64,000 nt of DNA. Origin: Hydrogenophaga intermedia (GTDB taxonomy: Bacteria; Pseudomonadota; Gammaproteobacteria; Burkholderiales; Burkholderiaceae_C). A program made the translations under genes and the position numbers. This document shows positions 57,233-64,000 of this stretch, one piece after another. Location: assembly GCF_000723405.1 (NCBI RefSeq), contig NZ_CCAE010000004.1:124001-188000 (forward strand). Reading direction: 5' to 3'. The number at the start of each line of letters is the position of its first letter. Position 1 is the first letter of the stretch. Below the pieces are notes generated by a model, which ran no database searches, was not told where the DNA came from, and worked only from the letters and a program-made list of their open reading frames with translations.

Positions 57233-57362
57233 CGAGGGCTGGCAGCGAGCAAAACCCCGATTTGTAACACGCTGGCCCAGGGTTCGGGTGGGTTTGTTTT
57301 GGCCGCCCCGATGCGAGATTTCTCGTCTCCCCAAAATGGGGGATAACCGTCCCGCGCCAGAT

Positions 57363-58106
57363 TCAGACCGACATGCCGCCGCTGACCTCGATCACCGCGC
57401 CATTGACGTAGCTGGCGTCGTCGCTGGCCAGGAAGGCATAGACGCTGGCGATCTCCTCGGGCCGGCCCAGGCGGTGCAGGGGCACGCGCTGGCGCATCTC
57501 CTCGAGGACCTTGTCGGGGATGGTGCCGAGGATGGGGGTTTCGATGAACCCGGGAGCCACCGCGTTGACGCGGATGCCCTTGGGGCCGAGTTCGCGCGCC
57601 CAGGTCTTGGTGAAGCCGATGACGCCGAACTTGCTGGCGGCGTAGTTGGTCTGGCCGAAGTTGCCGTACAGGCCCACCACCGACGACGCGTTGAGGATCA
57701 CGCCATGGCCCTGGCGCACCATGGCGTCGGCCACGGCCTGGGCGCAGTGGAACACGCCGCGCAGGTTGACGTCGATGACGCGATCGAATTGCTCGATCGT
57801 CATCTTCTGCAGGCGCGCGTCCTGCGTGATGCCCGCGTTGTTCACCAGCACGTCGATGCGGCCGTGGCGCGCCAGCACCTGGGCCACCACCGCGTCCACG
57901 CGCTCGCGCTCGGTCACGTCCAGGGCGTGGCCCTCGGCCTGCGCGCCCAGCCCCTGGCAGCGGCGCACGGCGGCGGCCACGGCCTCGGGCTTGAGGTCGG
58001 CCACGATGACGGTGGCGCCCTCGCGGGCGAATGTTTCGGCGGTGGCCAGGCCAATGCCCTGGGCGGCGCCGGTGATGAGACAGATCTTGTTCGAGAGTCG
58101 GGACAT
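57363..58106 (-). CDS. short-chain dehydrogenase, FabG-like 3-oxoacyl reductase
   Basis: A 247-residue SDR. Cofactor motif [14 protein letters not shown], and catalytic Ser, Tyr and Lys in [20 protein letters not shown] are intact. [13 protein letters not shown] and a C-terminal [15 protein letters not shown] are typical of FabG/PhbB-type reductases. It follows the fadB/J-type gene by about 20 bases on the same strand, so it probably handles 3-oxo- or 3-hydroxyacyl-CoA in the same pathway rather than being the essential fatty-acid-synthesis FabG. Confidence 0.88.
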   Translation of the reverse strand: MSRLSNKICLITGAAQGIGLATAETFAREGATVIVADLKPEAVAAAVRRCQGLGAQAEGHALDVTERERVDAVVAQVLARHGRIDVLVNNAGITQDARLQKMTIEQFDRVIDVNLRGVFHCAQAVADAMVRQGHGVILNASSVVGLYGNFGQTNYAASKFGVIGFTKTWARELGPKGIRVNAVAPGFIETPILGTIPDKVLEEMRQRVPLHRLGRPEEIASVYAFLASDDASYVNGAVIEVSGGMSV

Positions 58107-58126
58107 CGTTTCAGGGGATCAGGGGG

Positions 58127-60268
58127 TCAGTACTGGGGCTGGAAGCGGCGGATGGCGTCGCGCGCGGCGCCGTCGAGCAGGAAACCGCGGCCGAAGCGTC
58201 GCGCCAGCACGTCGCAGCGCCGCTCGAAGGCCTCGATGCCCTGGCCGTAGATGAACTGCAGCGCACCCCCCGTCCAGGCCGGAAAGCCGATGCCGAAGAT
58301 GGACCCGATGTTGGCGTCGTGCGCGCTGGTGAGCACGCCCTCGGCCAGGCAGCGCGCGGTTTCCACCGACTGGCGATACAGCAGGCGGTCCTTCACCTCC
58401 TGCAGGTCCCATTGCAGTCGGGGGTCCTCGAACAGGCCCTTGAGTTCCACCCACAGGCGCTTGCGCTGGCCCGCCGGGTACTCGTAGAAGCCACCGCCCG
58501 AGGCGCGCCCGGCGCGCTTGAGCGTCTTCACCATGCGCTCCACCAGCAACTCGCCCTGGCCGGGCTCATAGACCTTGCCCTCGGCCTTGAAATCGGCGCG
58601 CGTCTGGTCGAGCACGTGCACGGCCAGCGACAACGAGGTCTCGTCCAGCACGGCCAGCGGACCCACGGGCATGCCGGCCTGCACCGCGGCGTTCTCGATC
58701 ACGGGCGCGGGAATGCCTTCGCCCACCATGGCCGCGCCCTCCATCACGTAGGTGCCGAAGGTGCGGCTGGTGTAGAAGCCGCGCGAGTCGTTCACCACGA
58801 TGGGCAGCTTGCCCAGGGCGAGCACGTAGTCGTAGGCACGGGCGATGGTTTGATCGTCGGTGCGCTGACCGCGGATGATCTCCACCAGCTTCATCTTGTC
58901 CACCGGGCTGAAGAAGTGGATGCCGACGAACTTCTCGGGCCGCCGGCTGGCCTTGGCCAGGCTGGAGATGGGCAGGGTGGAGGTGTTGCTGGCGAAGAAG
59001 CCGCCGGGTGCGAGCTGCTCTTCGGCCTCGCGCGTGATCTGCGCCTTCACCTCGCGGTTTTCGTACACCGCCTCGATGATGAGCTCGCAGCCCTTGAGGT
59101 CCTTGGGGTGGTCGGTGGCCAGGATGCGGTCGAGCAGGCCAAGCTGCTCCTGGATGCTCATCAGCCCTTTCTCGACCCGCGCCTGGGTGAGGCGGTGGCT
59201 GTAGGACTTGCCCAGCTCGGCGTTTTCCAGGCTCACGTCTTCCAGTACCGTCTCGATGCCCCGGCTGGCCTGCGCGTGCGCGATGCCCGCGCCCATCATC
59301 CCCGCGCCCAGGATGCCCACCTTGCGCGGCACGAAGCGCGGGAAGTCCTTCGGGCGCGAGCCGCCGCTGCGCACGGCGTTCATGTCGAAGAAGAACGCGT
59401 TGATCATGTTCTTCGCGACCGGGCTCACGAGCAGCTGCGCGAGGTAGCGGCTCTCGATGCGCAGCGCCGTGTCGAAGTCGACCATCGCGCCCTCGACCAT
59501 GGCGGCCAGCGCGGCCTCGGGCGCGGGGTACAGGCCCTGGGTCTTCTGTCGCAGCACGGCCGGCGCCACGCTCAGCATGCCGGCGATCTTGGGGTTGCTC
59601 GGCGTGCCGCCGGGCATCTTGTAGTCCTTCTCGTCCCAGGGGTGGCGGGCCTGCGGGTGGGCGCCGATGAAGGCCTCGGCCGCGGCGCGCAGGCTCAGCT
59701 CGTCGATCGCCAGCGCGTGCACCAGGCCCAGGTCCAGCGCCTCGCGCGGGCTGAACAGGCGGCTTTCCAGGATGTAGGGTTGCGCGCCCTGCAGGCCCAG
59801 CAGCCGGGTCATCTTGGTGATGCCGCTGGCGCCCGGGATCAGGCCCAGGGTGATCTCGGGCAGGCCGAGCTGGATCTTCGGGTGGTCGATGGCGACGCGG
59901 TGGTGGCCGACCAGGGCCACTTCCCAGCCACCGCCCAGCGCGGAGCCGTTGATGCAGCTCACCACCGGCACGCCCAGGGTCTCCAGCGTGCGGAAGTTCT
60001 TCTTGGTCTGCTCGATCTCGGCGTAGACCTGGCGCGCGTCGCTGGCCTTCAGGCGCATGGTGCCCTTCAGGTCGGCACCGGCGAAGAAGGTGCTCTTGGC
60101 CGAGGCCAGGATGATGCCCTTGATGAGTGCCTTGTCGCGCACCACCAGGCCGGTGACGGTGGTGAGGTCGCGCTGCCAGTCGGCGCACATGGTGTTCACC
60201 GGCGAGCCGGGCTCGTCGAAGGTGATGGTGGCCAGGCCGTCGTGCAGCTCGTAGCGGATGGTCTTCAC
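58127..60268 (-). CDS. fadJ: enoyl-CoA hydratase / 3-hydroxyacyl-CoA dehydrogenase fusion
   Basis: A 713-residue bifunctional beta-oxidation enzyme. The N-terminal crotonase domain (1-190) has the oxyanion-hole run [11 protein letters not shown] and [20 protein letters not shown] with the catalytic Glu region [14 protein letters not shown]. The dehydrogenase half starts at [14 protein letters not shown] (NAD), with the active His in [19 protein letters not shown]. It corresponds to the alpha subunit of the trifunctional complex; FadB versus FadJ cannot be decided by eye. The thiolase partner is encoded 114 bases upstream on the same strand. Confidence 0.9.
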   Translation of the reverse strand: MKTIRYELHDGLATITFDEPGSPVNTMCADWQRDLTTVTGLVVRDKALIKGIILASAKSTFFAGADLKGTMRLKASDARQVYAEIEQTKKNFRTLETLGVPVVSCINGSALGGGWEVALVGHHRVAIDHPKIQLGLPEITLGLIPGASGITKMTRLLGLQGAQPYILESRLFSPREALDLGLVHALAIDELSLRAAAEAFIGAHPQARHPWDEKDYKMPGGTPSNPKIAGMLSVAPAVLRQKTQGLYPAPEAALAAMVEGAMVDFDTALRIESRYLAQLLVSPVAKNMINAFFFDMNAVRSGGSRPKDFPRFVPRKVGILGAGMMGAGIAHAQASRGIETVLEDVSLENAELGKSYSHRLTQARVEKGLMSIQEQLGLLDRILATDHPKDLKGCELIIEAVYENREVKAQITREAEEQLAPGGFFASNTSTLPISSLAKASRRPEKFVGIHFFSPVDKMKLVEIIRGQRTDDQTIARAYDYVLALGKLPIVVNDSRGFYTSRTFGTYVMEGAAMVGEGIPAPVIENAAVQAGMPVGPLAVLDETSLSLAVHVLDQTRADFKAEGKVYEPGQGELLVERMVKTLKRAGRASGGGFYEYPAGQRKRLWVELKGLFEDPRLQWDLQEVKDRLLYRQSVETARCLAEGVLTSAHDANIGSIFGIGFPAWTGGALQFIYGQGIEAFERRCDVLARRFGRGFLLDGAARDAIRRFQPQY

Positions 60269-60307
60269 GGGTGTCCTTTCGGCTGTTTCCCCAGAAGCAC
60301 CGCGGAA

Positions 60308-60366
60308 CCGGCTTTGCCGGGCCGCTGGTGCTGCCCCCTTTCAGGGGGTGACGCGCCGAAGGCGCG
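60308..60366. repeat. three tandem hairpins in the thiolase-fadJ gap
   Basis: CCGGC/GCCGG with TTT loop (60308-60320), CCCCCT/AGGGGG with TTC loop (60334-60348) and CGCGCC/GGCGCG with GAA loop (60352-60366) are perfect and closely spaced. The element lies between two co-directional genes of one pathway. It resembles a dispersed intergenic repeat, and could also adjust the thiolase:fadJ transcript ratio. Confidence 0.55.
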
Positions 60367-60382
60367 GCGCGGGGGTGGGTCG

Positions 60383-61588
60383 TCAGACCCTTTCAATAAT
60401 CGTGGCGATGCCCATGCCGCCGCCCACGCAGAGGGTGGCCAGACCGCGCTTGAGGCCACGGCGCTCCAGCTCGTCCAGCAGCGTGCCCAGGATCATGGCG
60501 CCCGTGGCGCCCAGCGGGTGGCCCATGGCGATGGCGCCACCGTTGACGTTGACCTTCTCGTGCGGTACGCCCATCTCGCGCATGAACTTCATGGGCACGG
60601 CGGCGAAGGCCTCATTCACCTCGAACAGGTCGATGTCGTCCACCGTGAGTCCGGCTTTCTCCAGCGCCTTTCGGCTGGCCGGCATGGGGCCGGTGAGCAT
60701 GATGGTCGGGTCCGCGCCCGACAGCGCGGCCGCGACGATGCGCGCGCGTGGCGTGAGTCCGTGGGCCTTGCCCGCCGCCTCGCTGCCGATCAGCACGGCC
60801 GCCGCGCCGTCGACGATGCCCGAGGAGTTGCCCGCGTGGTGCACGTGCTCGATGCGCTCGACCTGCGGATACCGCTGCAGGGCCACGGCGTCGAAACCCA
60901 TGCCGCCCAGTTGCTCGAACGCGGGCTTGAGCGAGCCCAGGCCTTCCATCGTCGTGTGCGGCTTGATGAACTCGTCCTCGCCGAGCACGGTCTGGCCCAG
61001 CATGTCCGTCACCGGCACCACGGATCGGTCGAAGCGGCCTTCGCCGCGGGCGCTGGCGGCGCGGCGCTGGGACTCGAGCGCGAAGGCGTCCACGTCCTCG
61101 CGCGAGAACCCTTCGAGGGTGGCGATCAGGTCGGCGCCGATGCCCTGGGGCACGAACATCGTGGCGCTGTTGGTGGCCGGGTCCTGCGCCCAGGCGCCGC
61201 CGTCGGAGCCAATGGGCACGCGGCTCATGCTTTCCACGCCGCCGGCGACGACCAGATCCTCCCAGCCGCTGCGCACCTTCATGGCCGCCAGGTTCACCGC
61301 CTCCAGGCCCGAGGCGCAGAAGCGGTTGAGCTGCACGCCCGAGCAGCGCCAGTCCCATCCCGCCTTGAGCGCGGCCACCTTGGCGATCACCGAGCCCTGC
61401 TCGCCGATGGGCGAGACCACACCCATGACCACGTCGTCCACCGCGGCGGTGTCGAAGTCGTGGCGGCGCTGCAGCGCACTCAGCGTGCCGGCCAGTAGGT
61501 CGATCGGCTTGACCTCGTGCAGGCTGCCGTCCTTCTTGCCCTTGCCACGGGGCGTGCGGATGGCGTCGTAGATATACGCTTCGCTCAT
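60383..61588 (-). CDS. fadI: acetyl-CoA C-acyltransferase (thiolase)
   Basis: A 401-residue thiolase II-type enzyme. The acyl-carrying cysteine is in [15 protein letters not shown], the catalytic His in [15 protein letters not shown] and the second cysteine in TLCVGGGMG. It starts [20 protein letters not shown], as in thiolases paired with FadB/FadJ in Burkholderiales. It cleaves 3-ketoacyl-CoA to acetyl-CoA. It is divergent from an acyl-CoA dehydrogenase gene, together giving all beta-oxidation steps in one locus. Confidence 0.92.
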   Translation of the reverse strand: MSEAYIYDAIRTPRGKGKKDGSLHEVKPIDLLAGTLSALQRRHDFDTAAVDDVVMGVVSPIGEQGSVIAKVAALKAGWDWRCSGVQLNRFCASGLEAVNLAAMKVRSGWEDLVVAGGVESMSRVPIGSDGGAWAQDPATNSATMFVPQGIGADLIATLEGFSREDVDAFALESQRRAASARGEGRFDRSVVPVTDMLGQTVLGEDEFIKPHTTMEGLGSLKPAFEQLGGMGFDAVALQRYPQVERIEHVHHAGNSSGIVDGAAAVLIGSEAAGKAHGLTPRARIVAAALSGADPTIMLTGPMPASRKALEKAGLTVDDIDLFEVNEAFAAVPMKFMREMGVPHEKVNVNGGAIAMGHPLGATGAMILGTLLDELERRGLKRGLATLCVGGGMGIATIIERV

Positions 61589-61703
61589 GCTGATGACCTC
61601 CGCGCAGCGCGCTGCGGTGCGAGCGCCTTCGGAACGGCCGGGCGGCGCTCATGGTGTTTCCTCGGTGGTGCCCAATACCTCGGCCCAGTATATTGACTTT
61701 CGC

Positions 61704-61717
61704 CAAGCAACTGCTTG
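61704..61717. promoter_or_regulatory. palindrome in the divergent beta-oxidation promoter
   Basis: CAAGCA and TGCTTG mirror each other around AC, in the 163-bp gap between the thiolase and acyl-CoA dehydrogenase genes. A TTGACT (61693-61698) lies just before it and a TATACT reads on the minus strand nearby, so a regulator bound here could control both directions. Confidence 0.45.
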
Positions 61718-61751
61718 CCAAAAATCCCCCATCCGTCCAGTCGGTGACATC

Positions 61752-62915
61752 ATGATCGAACGCACCCTCTTCAACAGCGACCACCAGGCCTTCGCCGACG
61801 CCTTCCAGCGTTTCGTCGACAAGGAGATCGCGCCCTTCCACGAAGCGTGGGAGGAGCAGGGCTACGTAGACCGCGACGTCTGGCGCAAGGCCGGGGCCAA
61901 CGGTTTCCTGTGTCCTTCCATGCCCGAGGCCTACGGCGGCGCGGGCGCCGACCGGCTGTATTCCGTGGTGCAGATGGAGGCGCTGGCGCGCGGCGGCTTC
62001 AGTGGCATCGGTTTCGGACTGCACAGCGAGATCGTGGCCCCGTACATCCTGCACTACGGCACCGAGGCGCAGAAGCGGAAGTACCTGCCGCTGCTGGCCA
62101 GCGGCGAGATGGTCGGCGCCATCGCCATGAGCGAGCCCGCCGCCGGCAGCGACCTGCAGGGCATCAAGACCACTGCGCTGGTGCAGCCCGATGGGAGCTA
62201 CCGCCTCAATGGCAGCAAGACCTTCATCACCAACGGCTGGCACGCCGATCTGGTGATCGTGGTGGCCAAGACCGACCCGGCGGCCGGCGCCAAGGGCACG
62301 ACGCTGCTGCTGATGGAGCGCGGCATGCCCGGCTTCGAGACCGGCAAGCGGCTGAAGAAGCTGGGCCTGAAGGCTCAGGACACCTCGGAGCTGTTCTTCA
62401 ACGACGTGGTGGTGCCGGCGGAGAACCTGCTCGGCGGGCCGGACTTCCTCGGCCGCGGCTTCGTCTGCCTGATGGAGCAACTGCCCTGGGAGCGCCTGCA
62501 GATTGCCATCGGCGCCGTGGCGGCGGCGCAGGCCGCCATCGACTGGACCTTGCAGTACGTGAAGGACCGCAAGGCCTTCGGTACCACGGTGGCGGCGTTC
62601 CAGAACACACGCTACACCCTGGCCGAGTTGCAGACCGAGGTGCAGGTGGCGCGCGTGTTCGTGGACAAGTGCTGCGAGCTCGTGAACGAAAACCGCCTCG
62701 ACTCCGCCACCGCCAGCATGGCCAAGTACTGGTGCTCCGACCTGCAGTGCAAGGTGATGGACGAGTGCGTGCAACTGCACGGCGGCTACGGCTTCATGTG
62801 GGAATACCCCATCACCCGCGCCTACGCCGACGCGCGCGTGCAGCGCATCTACGGCGGCACGAACGAGATCATGAAGGAGCTGATCTCGCGGCAGATGGGC
62901 CTGGGCGGGCGTTGA
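61752..62915 (+). CDS. acyl-CoA dehydrogenase
   Basis: A 387-residue flavoprotein that introduces the trans-2 double bond in acyl-CoA. FAD/substrate-binding segments AIAMSEPAAGSDLQGIKTTA and NGSKTFITNGWHADLVIVVA, and the C-terminal QLHGGYGFMWEYPITRAYAD are present. The catalytic Glu is in YGGTNEIMKELI. ATG 61752 is chosen from family alignment. Chain-length specificity is not readable. It supplies the first step for the divergent thiolase/fadJ/SDR set. Confidence 0.93.
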   Translation: MIERTLFNSDHQAFADAFQRFVDKEIAPFHEAWEEQGYVDRDVWRKAGANGFLCPSMPEAYGGAGADRLYSVVQMEALARGGFSGIGFGLHSEIVAPYILHYGTEAQKRKYLPLLASGEMVGAIAMSEPAAGSDLQGIKTTALVQPDGSYRLNGSKTFITNGWHADLVIVVAKTDPAAGAKGTTLLLMERGMPGFETGKRLKKLGLKAQDTSELFFNDVVVPAENLLGGPDFLGRGFVCLMEQLPWERLQIAIGAVAAAQAAIDWTLQYVKDRKAFGTTVAAFQNTRYTLAELQTEVQVARVFVDKCCELVNENRLDSATASMAKYWCSDLQCKVMDECVQLHGGYGFMWEYPITRAYADARVQRIYGGTNEIMKELISRQMGLGGR

Positions 62916-62996
62916 GGGTCAGCGACTCCGTCACGTGTTCGTGGGGCGTTCGGTGTAGGCTGTGGCCGGGCACAGTCGTTGCTGGAGCGCTTGGCC

Positions 62997-63932
62997 ATGA
63001 AGAACGCCGACATCAAGCAGTTGGAGTTGATGTGCGAGTTGATCGAAACGCAGAGCCTGAGTGAGGCGGCCGCGCGGCTGGGCATGACGCCGTCGGCGGC
63101 CAGCCAGTCGCTGAGCCGACTGCGCGCCACCTTCGGTGAAGAGGTCTACGTCCGTCAGGGCAATGCCTACCGGCTCACGCCCCACGGAGAGCAGGTGATG
63201 GGGGGTGTGCGGGCCATCGTGCGCCACTGGAACGAGGCGCTGCAGGCCAGCGGCGATTTCGACCCGTCCACCTGCGAGCTGCGCTTCGCCGTGGCCTGCG
63301 TGGCGCACACGGCCTCGCCCGATCTGGTGCGGCTGCACGCCGACATGCGCCGGCTGGCGCCTCGGGCGACACTTGATTTCCAGGTGCCGCTGCACAACGC
63401 CGTGGACGTGCAATCGCTGCGCGCGGGCAAGCTCGACGTGCTGTGCGCCAGCGCGCCGCCGCCGCCCGACATGCGCGACGTGCACCACGAGTTGCTGTGC
63501 ACGCACGCGCTCACGCACGTGGTGCTTGGCCGCGGCCATCCCCGCATTGGCGAGTCGATGACGCTGGCCCAGTACCTGGGCGAAGAGCACCTGGTGGCGC
63601 ACTACCGCAACCTCGACCCGGCGTCGCGCAGCCCGCTGGACGCGGCGCTTCTCGCCCACGGCCACGCCGCGCGCCGCGCCACCTATGTGCAATCGTTGTG
63701 GACGGCGCTGCACATGGTCTCGCGTTCGGACTACCTGCTCACCGTGTCGGCCGAGGGCGCTCGCGTGCTGGAGCGCTACCTGAGCGAGGTGCGCAGCCTG
63801 CCGCTGCCGCCCGACATGCCGGCGGTGCGCAGCGAACTGCACATGATCTGGCACGAACGCACGCACCGCAGCCGCCCCCACCAGTGGCTGCGCGAACGCC
63901 TGCGCGAGGTGTGCGCGGGGGCCATCCAATGA
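62997..63932 (+). CDS. LysR-family transcriptional regulator
   Basis: A 311-residue LysR-type protein. HTH: LMCELIETQSLSEAAARLGM and TPSAASQSLSRLRATFGEEV. The effector domain (SELRFAVACVAH-like region onward) resembles NodD/LinR-type members in its MSRSDYLLTVSAEGARVLER segment. ATG 62997 has GGAG nine bases upstream; a TTG at 62979 is an alternative. The stop overlaps the start of a second LysR-like gene (ATGA), an unusual tandem arrangement. Target genes are not evident, though the acyl-CoA dehydrogenase lies just upstream. Confidence 0.88.
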   Translation: MKNADIKQLELMCELIETQSLSEAAARLGMTPSAASQSLSRLRATFGEEVYVRQGNAYRLTPHGEQVMGGVRAIVRHWNEALQASGDFDPSTCELRFAVACVAHTASPDLVRLHADMRRLAPRATLDFQVPLHNAVDVQSLRAGKLDVLCASAPPPPDMRDVHHELLCTHALTHVVLGRGHPRIGESMTLAQYLGEEHLVAHYRNLDPASRSPLDAALLAHGHAARRATYVQSLWTALHMVSRSDYLLTVSAEGARVLERYLSEVRSLPLPPDMPAVRSELHMIWHERTHRSRPHQWLRERLREVCAGAIQ

Positions 63933-64000
63933 GTTCGGCGGACCTGCGACAGGTCGCCTTGCTGGTGGCCTTGATCGATGCGCAGAGCCTGAGCCTGGCG
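63929..64000 (+). CDS. second LysR-like regulator, cut by window end
   Basis: Only 24 codons are visible. The N-terminus (MSSADLRQVALLVALIDAQS) runs parallel to that of the preceding regulator (KQLELMCELIETQS), indicating the first helices of a LysR-type HTH. The ATG overlaps the stop of the previous gene. Duplication of neighbouring regulators is likely. The rest lies beyond the window. Confidence 0.6.
   Translation, partial: MSSADLRQVALLVALIDAQSLSLA

Noticed and set aside
58319..61498. Open frame of about 1059 codons on the plus strand opposite fadJ and the thiolase
   Set aside because: It is antisense to two enzymes with intact catalytic motifs and has the same biased composition as other shadows.

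Overview
This is a stop-poor, GC-rich window with short intergenic gaps. Its gene order points to a betaproteobacterium of the order Burkholderiales, most likely family Comamonadaceae; the genus is not settled by what I can see. The strongest markers are ndk-rlmN-pilW-rodZ-ispG-hisS-yfgM-bamB-der-hfq-hflX-hflK-hflC-DUF2065-hisZ-purA on one strand (26.8-42.7 kb) and odhA(sucA)-odhB-lpd-zapE (13.0-19.8 kb). I saw no rRNA, tRNA, CRISPR array, transposase or integrase.

Layout. 0-2.4 kb: a translationally coupled DNA-alkylation operon (alkB, ada, a third 2OG-Fe(II) oxygenase). Its Ada has lost all four cysteines of the methyl-sensing N-domain but keeps the C-terminal acceptor cysteine. 2.4-10.3 kb: accessory genes, namely a secreted alpha/beta hydrolase, LysR plus an orphan Bug-type binding protein, an NlpC/P60 peptidase, an HpaB/AbfD-family flavoprotein divergent from a TetR with a perfect palindromic operator candidate, an isochorismatase-like hydrolase and a PhyH-like dioxygenase. 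10.4-19.8 kb: prpE, an ArsR regulator, the 2-oxoglutarate dehydrogenase complex and zapE. 19.8-26.8 kb: a nested palindrome, PP2C phosphatase, DinG/YoaA-like helicase, bamD/rluD head to head, scpB-rluB.

26.8-44.7 kb is the conserved housekeeping run: nucleotide balance (ndk, purA), rRNA modification and ribosome assembly (rlmN, der, hflX), isoprenoid (ispG) and histidine functions (hisS, hisZ), envelope biogenesis (pilW, rodZ, yfgM, bamB), post-transcriptional control (hfq) and membrane protein quality control (hflKC). A phosphoribosyltransferase, a PLP-dependent sulfur-amino-acid enzyme and a 65-residue charged protein follow. 44.7-48.8 kb: mnmH, an arylesterase head to head with a YbbA-like ABC ATPase, rlmB and a class III sirtuin, closed by a clear terminator.

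48.8-57.3 kb is the least ordinary part. It holds a large secreted lipoprotein with an Ala-Pro hinge and probable carbohydrate-active folds, a relatively AT-rich 0.5 kb stretch full of palindromes with one small orphan reading frame, a membrane-anchored parallel beta-helix protein divergent from UDP-glucose dehydrogenase, and a two-component pair coupled to two single-domain chromate-transporter genes. 57.3-64 kb is a fatty-acid/acyl-CoA degradation block (SDR, FadB/FadJ-type fusion, thiolase, divergent acyl-CoA dehydrogenase) followed by two tandem LysR genes, the second cut by the window end.

Family names below come from motifs I read in the translations and from family knowledge; no database search was run. 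Starts were moved downstream of the longest open frame where a Shine-Dalgarno sequence, signal peptide or family length supported it.
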